A DNA stretch of 15,433 nucleotides from Alphaproteobacteria bacterium (lineage in GTDB: Bacteria > Pseudomonadota > Alphaproteobacteria > Micropepsales > Micropepsaceae), in assembly GCA_026400305.1 (NCBI GenBank), contig JAPLPI010000195.1:1-15433 (forward strand), read 5' to 3'. Shown piece by piece: positions 7,565 through 13,864 of the stretch. Made by a program: the position numbers and the translations under genes. The stretch's first letter is position 1. Each line of letters starts with the position of its first letter. The notes below the pieces were generated by a model. That model saw nothing but the letters and a program-made list of their open reading frames with translations. It was not told the origin of the DNA and ran no database searches.

Positions 7565-9433
7565 ATGACCGAATTGCCGCCACCACCCGCTACGCCACGG
7601 CCTGCCGCCGGCAAGGCCGACGTCCTGACGCCCAAATTTCAGGCGGCGGTGATCGCTGGCGTGATCGTGGCCGGCCTGTTCTTCGGCCGCCCGGTGCTGA
7701 TGCCCCTAGCCCTGTCGGTGCTGATGTCCTTCGCACTGGCGCCGCTGGTCAGCCTGTTCAAGCGCTTCCGGCTGGGCAATGGCCCCGCAGTGATCATCAG
7801 CCTAGTTCTGGCGGTGACAATCGTGGGATCGCTGGGCCTTTTCATGGGCTCGCAGCTGGCCAAGCTGGCGTCCGAGCTGCCGCATTACCAGACCAACCTG
7901 GGGCAAAAGATACATTCAGTGGTGGGCGGCGCCGCCCATAACGACACCATAACCCGACTAAACAAAACGGTCGAGAACCTGGCCGACCAGATCACCGGCG
8001 GCAAGCAGAAAGAACCCGAAGGCGCAGCCCCCGGCCAGATCAAGCCGATCCCGGTGGTCATCACCCGCACCTCGCAGGCACCCTGGGCTGTGGCCAGCAC
8101 GGTGCTGGGTCCTTTGCTCGAACCCTTGGGTCTGGTCGCGCTGGTGCTGGTGTTTGTCAGCTTCATCCTGCTGCAGAAGGATGACCTGCGGGACCGTTTC
8201 ATCCGACTGGCAGGATCACGCGACATGCAGCGCACCACCGTGGCGCTGGACGAAGCCGCCAGCCGCCTGTCGCGCTATCTGTTCCTGCAGACCCTGATAA
8301 ACACCTGTTTCGGCCTGTCGATCGGCGTGGGACTTTGGCTGATCGGCATTCCCAATGCCGGCCTGTGGGCGCTTATGGCGATGCTGCTGCGCTTTGTCCC
8401 CTATTTCGGCGTGCCGCTAGCCTTTCTGTTTCCTTTCACCCTTGCGTTGGCGGTGGATCCGGGCTGGACCAAGATGGTGTGGACCTTGCTGCTGTTCGGC
8501 GGCATCGAGCCCATCATCGGACAGGGCGTTGAGCCGGTCCTGTATGGCCGCAGCATGGGCCTGTCCGCCGTCGCGGTGGTGGTGGCAGCGGTATTCTGGA
8601 CCTGGCTGTGGGGACCGGTGGGGTTGTTGCTCTCCACCCCGCTCACCATGTGTTTCGTGGTGTTCTCGCGCCACATCGAAAGCCTGAAATTCCTGGACGT
8701 GATGCTGGGCAACCAGCCGGCGCTGAAGTTCGAGGAAAGCCTGTATTTGCGCATGCTGGCCGAGGACCCGGACGAAGCAGCCGACGAGGCCGAGAGTTTT
8801 CTGCGGGCTAATTCTCTGTCGGGCTATTACGACGAGGTGGCGGCGCGCGCGCTGATGCTGGCGCAGAACGATGTCAATCGTGGCGTGCTCGATCCCATGC
8901 GCCAGAACCGCATTCGCGATGCCATCAAGGGCCTGATCATCAACCTGGCGGAACGGCGCGACGATGACGCGGCCGCTACCGCCGACCTGCCCGACACCTG
9001 GCGCGATTCCGAGCCGGTGCTGTGCGTGGCCGGTCGCGGGCCGCTGGACGAAGCCGCCGCGCTGCTGCTGGTGGACATGCTGAGAAAATACGGCATCGGG
9101 GCGCGAGTGGTGTCGTCGGACGAAACCTCGGCCACCAATATCCGCGAGCTGGATTGCACGGGCGTCCAGATTAGCTGCGTGTCGTATCTGGAGCCCGGCA
9201 CCTTCAAGAATGCCCGCTATCAGGTGCGGCGTCTGCGCAAGCGCATGCCGGGCGTGCCGGTGATGGCGCTGTTCTGGGGTCTGGACGACGACAATTCGCG
9301 CTATCTGGACGGTATCGAGGCGACGGAGTGCGATATCGTCACCACCGGCCTCAAGGAAACCGTGCAGCACGTCCTAACCTTCGCCCGCCGCGCCGGCGCG
9401 CCTTTCCATAGCGATTACCAGGCGGCCAAGTGA
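7565..9433 (+). CDS. AI-2E (PerM-like) family transporter with long cytoplasmic C-terminal domain
   Basis: This 622-residue membrane protein belongs to the AI-2E/PerM permease family; members are linked to export or exchange of small molecules or ions, and the substrate here is unknown. Membrane helices lie near residues 25-65 and 75-97, then at about 175-203 and 240-370, with the typical conserved segments RFVPYFGVPLAF (276-287) and EPIIGQGVEPVLYG (315-328). From about 390 to 470 there is an acidic, helical linker. Residues 483-605 look like a Rossmann- or response-regulator-like alpha/beta domain: PVLCVAG strand, GIGARVV strand, VQISCVS strand, VPVMALFWGLDDD strand and loop. This extension is known in long proteobacterial members but its role is not established to my knowledge. 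The ATG at 7565 has a GGAG site at 7555-7558. The stop overlaps the cutA start (GTGA). Confidence 0.9.
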   Translation: MTELPPPPATPRPAAGKADVLTPKFQAAVIAGVIVAGLFFGRPVLMPLALSVLMSFALAPLVSLFKRFRLGNGPAVIISLVLAVTIVGSLGLFMGSQLAKLASELPHYQTNLGQKIHSVVGGAAHNDTITRLNKTVENLADQITGGKQKEPEGAAPGQIKPIPVVITRTSQAPWAVASTVLGPLLEPLGLVALVLVFVSFILLQKDDLRDRFIRLAGSRDMQRTTVALDEAASRLSRYLFLQTLINTCFGLSIGVGLWLIGIPNAGLWALMAMLLRFVPYFGVPLAFLFPFTLALAVDPGWTKMVWTLLLFGGIEPIIGQGVEPVLYGRSMGLSAVAVVVAAVFWTWLWGPVGLLLSTPLTMCFVVFSRHIESLKFLDVMLGNQPALKFEESLYLRMLAEDPDEAADEAESFLRANSLSGYYDEVAARALMLAQNDVNRGVLDPMRQNRIRDAIKGLIINLAERRDDDAAATADLPDTWRDSEPVLCVAGRGPLDEAAALLLVDMLRKYGIGARVVSSDETSATNIRELDCTGVQISCVSYLEPGTFKNARYQVRRLRKRMPGVPVMALFWGLDDDNSRYLDGIEATECDIVTTGLKETVQHVLTFARRAGAPFHSDYQAAK

Positions 9434-9828
9434 GCAATGCGTCTGACTATGGCGTGCTGTTGACCACGGCGCCGTCGCGCGAGGAAGGCGTTAAAATCGC
9501 CAAGCTGCTGATCGACGAAAAGCTGGCGGCCTGTGTGCAACTGCTGCCCATCGAAAGCTTCTATGTCTGGAAGGGCAAGACCCAGAACGAGGCTGAAGTG
9601 CTGCTGCTGGCCAAGACCCGCACCGACCTTTTCGAACCCGCCATGACGCGCATCAAGGACGTTCACCCCTATAGCGTGCCAGAAATTGTCGGTACGCAAT
9701 TCCTGGCAGGGTTCGGACGAAGCTGCCACCCGCTATCGGGCCGCGATCGCCATGAAGCCGGATTTTTCCGAAGCCCGGCTGGCGCTCAGCGCCCTTCTGA
9801 TCGAAACCGGTCATATGGCAGAGGCTGA
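9430..9828 (+). CDS. cutA: CutA-family divalent-cation tolerance protein, 3' end replaced
   Basis: The first 95 or so codons encode CutA, a small trimeric protein named for copper tolerance whose physiological role is still debated. Family marks are LLTTAPSREEGVKIAKLLIDEKLAACVQ (here residues 10-37), the SFYVWKGK segment and VHPYSVPEIVG near residues 79-89. CutA normally ends 10-20 residues after this with an alpha helix. Here, after LAGF (to about base 9714), the frame runs into sequence that belongs to the TPR gene read in another frame, so residues 96-132 are not CutA-like. The GTG start at 9430 overlaps the permease stop. The gene is therefore probably broken at its 3' end; the core fold may be incomplete. 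The stop at 9826-9828 lies inside the next gene. Confidence 0.85.
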   Translation: MSNASDYGVLLTTAPSREEGVKIAKLLIDEKLAACVQLLPIESFYVWKGKTQNEAEVLLLAKTRTDLFEPAMTRIKDVHPYSVPEIVGTQFLAGFGRSCHPLSGRDRHEAGFFRSPAGAQRPSDRNRSYGRG

Positions 9829-11158
9829 AAGCGTCACGCGCGGCGGGCTCGGTCTGGACATGTCGGCGCCTCTCAAAGGCGTGTTGCACAACAACCTGGC
9901 GTTGGCGCTGCGGGCGCAGCGCAATGACCGGGCGGCGCTCGAACATTTTCAGCGGGCACAGGCCCTTAACCCCGGAATTCCAAAGCTGGACATGCTGCAG
10001 GCCGAAACCCTGCAGGCCCTGAAGCGGCCCGAAGAGGCCATGGTCGTTTTTGAGAAAGCCCTGGCCGCCGATCCCGACGATCCGCGCCTACACCGCGCCT
10101 ATAACGAATTGCTCTACCGGCTGGACCGGGCCGATGAGGCGCTCAAATCCTATGATCGCGCGCCCCAAAGCCGCGAACTGCTGCTCGACCGAGCCTCATT
10201 CCTGGCCCAGGCAAAGCGCGGTGAAGAGGCACATGCCATTTACCGCGATGTTCTGGCCGCCAGTCCGGGAGACATCGTGGCCGCCGCCGGCGCCGCCAAC
10301 ATGCTGGTGATGCTTGAACGCTACGAGGAAGCCTCCGCGGCCTTCGATACGGCGCTGGCGCGCCATACCGATCCCGATCTGTTTTCAGGGGCGGCGGAAG
10401 TGGCGCTGCTACGGCTGGATCCGCAAAGAGCTGTCGAACTGTCCCTCAAGGCGCTGGAACTGGACCGGCATCACCAGAATGCTATCGCAAACATGAGCGT
10501 GGGCCTTCGGCTGGCGGGCGATGAAATCGAGGAAGCGCTGAACCTGTATGACCAGCTGGTGCAGGTGATCGATCTGGAGCCGCCGCCGGGCTTTTCCAGC
10601 ATGCGCGACTTCAACGAAGAACTCAGCGCCAGCCTAGACGCGCTGCACCCCCAGCGCCGCACCCATCTCAACCAGACCTTGCGCAGCGGCACCCAGACGC
10701 ATGGCTTGCTGTTCGGTTCGGGTCAACGGCTGGTAGACATGATCCAGGCGCGCACCAATGAAGCGGTCTCGCGCTATATCGGCGGTCTCAAGACAGACGA
10801 AAATCATCCCTTCCTGTCGCGGCACGGACGCGGCTTCCGCTATGCGGGGTCCTGGTCGTCGCGGCTGATGGATTGCGGTTTTCACGTCAATCACATCCAT
10901 CCGAATGGCTGGATAAGTTCCTGTTACTATGTCGGGGTGCCCGACGCGGTAAAGGACGAAAAAGAAAAACAGGGATGGATCAAGTTCGGCGAATCCGGCT
11001 TCACCCAGCTGGGCGACAAGAACCCGCCGCCGCGCCGCACCGTCCAGCCCCAGCCTGGCCGGCTGGTGCTGTTTCCGTCCTATATGTGGCACGGCACGGT
11101 GCCGTTCCACGGCCCTACCCCGCGCACCACCATCGCGTTTGACGTTGTGCCTGCCTAG
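9686..11158 (+). CDS. TPR-repeat protein with C-terminal 2OG-Fe(II) oxygenase domain, N-terminally truncated
   Basis: The frame opens at a TTG (9686) inside cutA, but recognisable TPR sequence starts near 9710 (GSDEAATRYRAAIAMKPDF), in mid-repeat, so the true start is missing; the first ATG is at 9752. Counting from 9686 (490 codons), residues 10-280 form repeated TPR helices (for example EEAMVVFEKALAADPDDPRL). Residues about 330-488 match the putative 2OG-Fe(II) oxygenase family found behind TPRs. Candidate iron ligands are in NHIHPNGWISSCYYV (His403 or His405) and His469 in MWHGTVPF; Arg480 in RTTIAFDV would bind 2-oxoglutarate. The family probably hydroxylates a protein or small molecule, but the target is unknown. 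The stop TAG shares the CTAG at 11155-11158 with the convergent SulP gene. Domain calls are firm; the 5' end is not. Confidence 0.83.
   Translation: MSVRNSWQGSDEAATRYRAAIAMKPDFSEARLALSALLIETGHMAEAESVTRGGLGLDMSAPLKGVLHNNLALALRAQRNDRAALEHFQRAQALNPGIPKLDMLQAETLQALKRPEEAMVVFEKALAADPDDPRLHRAYNELLYRLDRADEALKSYDRAPQSRELLLDRASFLAQAKRGEEAHAIYRDVLAASPGDIVAAAGAANMLVMLERYEEASAAFDTALARHTDPDLFSGAAEVALLRLDPQRAVELSLKALELDRHHQNAIANMSVGLRLAGDEIEEALNLYDQLVQVIDLEPPPGFSSMRDFNEELSASLDALHPQRRTHLNQTLRSGTQTHGLLFGSGQRLVDMIQARTNEAVSRYIGGLKTDENHPFLSRHGRGFRYAGSWSSRLMDCGFHVNHIHPNGWISSCYYVGVPDAVKDEKEKQGWIKFGESGFTQLGDKNPPPRRTVQPQPGRLVLFPSYMWHGTVPFHGPTPRTTIAFDVVPA
9703..9716. other. Probable deletion junction between cutA and TPR/oxygenase gene
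   Basis: CutA similarity ends at about Leu-Ala-Gly-Phe (9703-9714). The TPR-type reading begins in a different frame at about Gly-Ser-Asp-Glu (from 9710). The bases GGTTC around 9710-9714 are shared by both readings, compatible with a micro-homology deletion. Both the CutA C-terminus and the N-terminus of the next gene are missing. This is the same kind of joint as the one near 6220. Confidence 0.7.
11155..11158. other. Shared CTAG: overlapping convergent stop codons
   Basis: TAG at 11156-11158 ends the + strand TPR/oxygenase gene, and the reverse complement of 11155-11157 (TAG) ends the - strand SulP gene. The two genes meet tail to tail with no intergenic base, so no dedicated terminator fits between them. 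I see no strong hairpin plus T-run on either side. Confidence 0.95.
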
Positions 11159-13320
11159 CGCTGAAGTATTCCGATCACCCGGTTGGCAAAGCTGAGACGC
11201 TCTGCCATCACGCGGGCGACATAAGCGAGCAGCGCCTGACTGAGAGCGGGATTGTCGCGCTGTAGGGCGTCGAACTCGCTGAGGCGAAGTTCATACAGCA
11301 AGCTGGGCCGCTCGGCCTGGATGGTGGCGCTGCGTGGACGCCGCGCGATCAGTCCCATCTCGCCGATGATGGTGCGCCGGCCCAGGCTGCGCAGGCGGAC
11401 ACCGCCCTCGCCTGCAATAACCCCAATCCGTCCTTCCAGTATGAAATGCATGCTGTCGGCGGCATCGCCTTGGCGGGCAATGATCTCGCCGTCCGCGACA
11501 TCGCGGCGGATACAAACACGGGCCAGCGCCTGGGCATGGCCGGCATCGCCCAGCGCTTCGGCCAGCCAGTCTTCCAGCGAGGCCATGTCGTCGTGCCTGG
11601 GCCGGTGTCCCAGGATCACCGCCCGCTCGCAATCTTCCAGCGCATGATCCAGGTCGGCTGTGACGATGACTTCCTCGGTGAGGAATCCCGCAACCTTGAA
11701 GGCGCGTTCCAGTTCGGGCGACAGGCCGGTCAGCACCAGCTTGGCCCCCACCTCGTCCGCAGCGTCCTTGATCCGAGAAAAACTGTAGCTGGCCGAGGAA
11801 TCCAGCCCCGTCACCAGCCGAAAATCGAACAGCAGGAAACGGCATTCTTGGCATGTGGCCAGCAGCTGCTTGACATTTTCGTGCAACCGGCTGGCCGAGC
11901 CGAAGAACAGATAGCTCTGCAGGCTCATGCCCTGGATCTCGCCGCCATGCCGGGCGAGCAGTGCCAGGTCGTCAGCACTACGGTCCAGCGAACTGCGATA
12001 TTCGGTGCCGTCAAAGCCGAACTTGATGACGCTGACCCGGCTGGCGCTGAAGGCAAAGGTGAAACAGCCGATCACTATGCCGATCGCCATGCCAGCGACA
12101 AAGCCGAAATTGATGATCATCAGTGCGATCACCAGCAAGGAGAGATATTCCAGCGGCAGCAGGCGGCGCGCCGAACGCACCAGCCAGCGCAGCACCAGAC
12201 GCCCGCCGGTGGAGAACAGCAGGCCCCCCAGCGCGAATTTTGGCACATAGCCCAGGAAGGCCGGATCGACCACCAGCATGGCAGCCGACAATCCCGCCAG
12301 GGTGAAGCCAGACACCCGCCCGGTGGCGCCGATTTCTCGGTTCAGGATTGTGCGGCTCAGGGTCAGGCAGCTAACAAGCCCGCCCAACGCGCCGGTTATC
12401 AGGTTGGCTAGGCCCACGACCTTGAGCTCGCGGTCTACGCTGGCCTCGCGCTTGGTGGCGATCTCAATGCCGGTGCCGTTGAGCAGAACGCTGATGGTGG
12501 CAACAAACATCACCGCCAGGAATTCACCAGCCAGATGCGGCAGCGCGCCCCACGGAAAGCTCTGCAGTTCGGACAAAGTCCAGGGCGAACTCAGCGCCGC
12601 CGCCGGCGATGGATGGAACATCCAGCCATGCGCCTGTGCCTCGCTGACCGGAATGCCCTTGGCCCATAGCAGCAGATGCATAGCGGTGATCGCAACAGCC
12701 AGCACGCCAGGCAGGATAAGCACATTGCGCGAGCGCAGCAGCAGAAATTCCAGCACGCACGCCACCGCCGCGCCCGCCGCCAGCTTGGCGGCAGTATCGC
12801 TGTTGGCAAACAGCGCCACGCTGCCCAAGTTCAGCCGGTGGTCGGCAATCACCTGCACGGCGCCCAGGATCATCACCACGCCGGTGGCGCCCATGAATCC
12901 GCCGATAACCGGATAAGGCACAAAACGCACCAACCGCCCCGCATGGCTGAGCCCCAAGCCGCTCAGCAACAAGCCGGTCGACGCCGTGACCAACGCCATC
13001 AGGATAAGGGCCGCGCCAAGCGGATGGCCGGTGGCGCCCATATTCGCCATCAGTCCCGCCACCAGCGCCGCGACCACGGCCGAGGTGGCGTTGTCAGGCC
13101 CGCCGATGGCAAAGGGAAAGGAGCTGCGCCAGGCCACAATGGCCGCGCCCACCGCCGCCGACAGGAAGGTCACCGACACGCCTGTCGCCAGGAAAGGCGC
13201 CAGAGGCCCGGTGAAAATCAGCGCCGCGAAGGACAGGCAATAGGCGGCGGACAATATCCAGCAGATCGCGCCTGCCGACGCGTCACGCAGGCCCGTGCGA
13301 ATGCTAATAGCCACCACCAT
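11155..13320 (-). CDS. SulP/SLC26-type anion transporter with STAS and cyclic-nucleotide-binding domains
   Basis: This 721-residue inner-membrane protein resembles SulP inorganic anion permeases (sulfate, bicarbonate and others). Residues about 15-430 form the transport core, with GPDNATSAVVAALVAG (74-89) and VRFVPYPVIGGFMGATGVV (131-149) as typical SulP segments. A STAS domain spans about 455-560, with DFRLVTGLDSSASYSFSRI centred on Asp507. A cyclic-nucleotide-binding domain covers about 600-715, with its phosphate-binding cassette Gly653-Glu654 ... Arg663-Ser664-Ala665-Thr666 in GEMGLIARRPRSAT, so cAMP or cGMP control is plausible. I choose the ATG at 13320 because AAGGGTGA at 13325-13332 is a good ribosome-binding site; a GTG at 13350 would add 10 residues. 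The transported anion cannot be read from sequence. It faces the ApnL-like gene across a 544-base divergent gap. Confidence 0.92.
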   Translation of the reverse strand: MVVAISIRTGLRDASAGAICWILSAAYCLSFAALIFTGPLAPFLATGVSVTFLSAAVGAAIVAWRSSFPFAIGGPDNATSAVVAALVAGLMANMGATGHPLGAALILMALVTASTGLLLSGLGLSHAGRLVRFVPYPVIGGFMGATGVVMILGAVQVIADHRLNLGSVALFANSDTAAKLAAGAAVACVLEFLLLRSRNVLILPGVLAVAITAMHLLLWAKGIPVSEAQAHGWMFHPSPAAALSSPWTLSELQSFPWGALPHLAGEFLAVMFVATISVLLNGTGIEIATKREASVDRELKVVGLANLITGALGGLVSCLTLSRTILNREIGATGRVSGFTLAGLSAAMLVVDPAFLGYVPKFALGGLLFSTGGRLVLRWLVRSARRLLPLEYLSLLVIALMIINFGFVAGMAIGIVIGCFTFAFSASRVSVIKFGFDGTEYRSSLDRSADDLALLARHGGEIQGMSLQSYLFFGSASRLHENVKQLLATCQECRFLLFDFRLVTGLDSSASYSFSRIKDAADEVGAKLVLTGLSPELERAFKVAGFLTEEVIVTADLDHALEDCERAVILGHRPRHDDMASLEDWLAEALGDAGHAQALARVCIRRDVADGEIIARQGDAADSMHFILEGRIGVIAGEGGVRLRSLGRRTIIGEMGLIARRPRSATIQAERPSLLYELRLSEFDALQRDNPALSQALLAYVARVMAERLSFANRVIGILQR

Positions 13321-13324
13321 TGAA

Positions 13325-13332
13325 TCACCCTT
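13325..13332 (-). promoter_or_regulatory. Ribosome-binding site deciding the SulP start
   Basis: On the - strand AAGGGTGA sits 4 bases before the ATG at 13320 (AAGGG core to ATG is 7 bases). It supports ATG 13320 over the upstream GTG at 13350, which has no comparable site. Confidence 0.7.
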
Positions 13333-13348
13333 AGCTAACTTAGCCAAC
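13331..13348. repeat. 9-base imperfect tandem repeat upstream of the SulP gene
   Basis: TTAGCTAAC (13331-13339) is followed directly by TTAGCCAAC (13340-13348), one mismatch in nine. TTAGCTAA is also a perfect palindrome. It overlaps the 5' leader of the SulP gene; it may be a protein-binding site or chance. Confidence 0.45.
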
Positions 13349-13596
13349 ACCGTGGTGTCTTGCGAGCTTGTGTGAAGATTGGCCCCCAGCCCTTTTCAGG
13401 CGAGCTTCCGATTCGACCTGATCCAGTCCACCAGGGCAAAAGGGAGTTAATAAATCAGTACGAAGTCGATGCAATCCAGGCACTGATCTAATGACCGCTA
13501 TGCGCCAAAAGCGGATATTCAATAATCGATCTAAAAAAGACGACCCTGTCTCGCCCAAATCATCACCTAGAATGCCTTTTTGGTCCCGGGGCCGGT

Positions 13597-13615
13597 CATA
13601 GTGACGGCCACTATG
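13597..13615. repeat. Perfect inverted repeat CATAGTG-N5-CACTATG
   Basis: The arms at 13597-13603 and 13609-13615 are exact reverse complements separated by ACGGC. The 19-base site has the size of a typical dimeric-regulator operator. It could also form a short hairpin, but there is no following T-run, so it is not a terminator. Confidence 0.55.
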
Positions 13616-13664
13616 GGTGCTATCTTGGCTGCCACTTGGCCCGCCCAAGGTGCTGGTCTTTTCG

Positions 13665-13744
13665 TGAGTGCCATCGGTAGGGCAAGTCGCCAGATCGCAG
13701 CTGTGTGACCCCCTAAACGGCACTCAAGGGGTCATATCTTGCCC
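13665..13744. repeat. Cluster of three interleaved inverted-repeat pairs
   Basis: Three exact pairs lie within 80 bases: TGAGTGCC (13665-13672) with GGCACTCA (13719-13726); GGGCAAG (13680-13686) with CTTGCCC (13738-13744); and TGACCCC (13706-13712) with GGGGTCA (13728-13734). The second and third are nested; the first crosses them, as in a pseudoknot. This could be structured RNA, a regulator-binding region or the remnant of a transposon end. I cannot decide among these. Confidence 0.5.
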
Positions 13745-13766
13745 ACCATTCGCTTCGCTCATAGCA

Positions 13767-13790
13767 GTACCCCCGGGTTTATATGGGTAC
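13767..13790. promoter_or_regulatory. Candidate operator GTACCC-N12-GGGTAC upstream of the ApnL-like gene
   Basis: Exact inverted hexamers at 13767-13772 and 13785-13790 are 18 bases apart, start to start, and flank a TTTATAT stretch. The site ends 74 bases before the ATG at 13865, a sensible place for control of that gene. Function is inferred only from symmetry and position. Confidence 0.4.
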
Positions 13791-13864
13791 GCGTCGCACC
13801 GTGCCTTGTTTGGCGCTTGGGCCATACTTTCGTATCATCGTCCGCGGCAAGAGCATTGGCCGGG

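Larger units (their letters stand above)
13321..13864. other. Divergent intergenic region, no convincing gene
   Basis: This 544-base gap separates the - strand SulP gene from the + strand ApnL-like gene and must contain both promoters. The part near 13440-13570 is visibly richer in A and T than the flanking genes. Open frames exist on both strands (for example the - strand from 13723 to 13340), but none shows a recognisable domain or a ribosome-binding site. Several perfect inverted repeats occur between 13597 and 13790 and are listed separately. A weak - strand promoter candidate (TTGCAT at 13474-13469, TATTAA at 13452-13447, spacing 16) is too degenerate to call. Confidence 0.6.

Noticed and set aside
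8417..9370. A 317-codon frame on the - strand inside the AI-2E permease
   Set aside because: It is His/Gln/Arg-rich with no domain, antisense to a clear membrane protein.
11446..12411. A 321-codon + strand frame inside the SulP gene
   Set aside because: Its sequence is Gln/His-rich antisense shadow; the SulP, STAS and nucleotide-binding domains are on the other strand.
13348..13350. GTG at 13350 as the SulP start
   Set aside because: The ATG at 13320 has a much better ribosome-binding site and the ten extra residues do not resemble the family N-terminus.
13447..13474. A possible - strand promoter for the SulP gene (TTGCAT ... TATTAA)
   Set aside because: Only about half of each hexamer matches consensus and it is over 120 bases from the start; the AT-rich setting makes such matches common.
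13567..13708. Two short overlapping frames: a + strand hydrophobic one ending at 13708 and a 35-codon - strand one from 13674 to 13567
   Set aside because: Both read plausibly (the first a little like a membrane helix with a Pro-Gly-Pro motif), but they are too short, lack ribosome-binding sites and oppose each other. A decayed membrane-protein gene cannot be excluded.
13340..13723. A 127-codon - strand frame in the divergent gap
   Set aside because: It has no recognised motif and no ribosome-binding site, overlaps the SulP leader, and its Ser/Gly/His/Arg-rich make-up looks non-coding.
13665..13744. Definite call of an IS21-family transposon end
   Set aside because: The TGACCCC/GGGGTCA repeats are suggestive, but there is no transposase, no partner end and no target duplication, so I list the site only as a repeat cluster.
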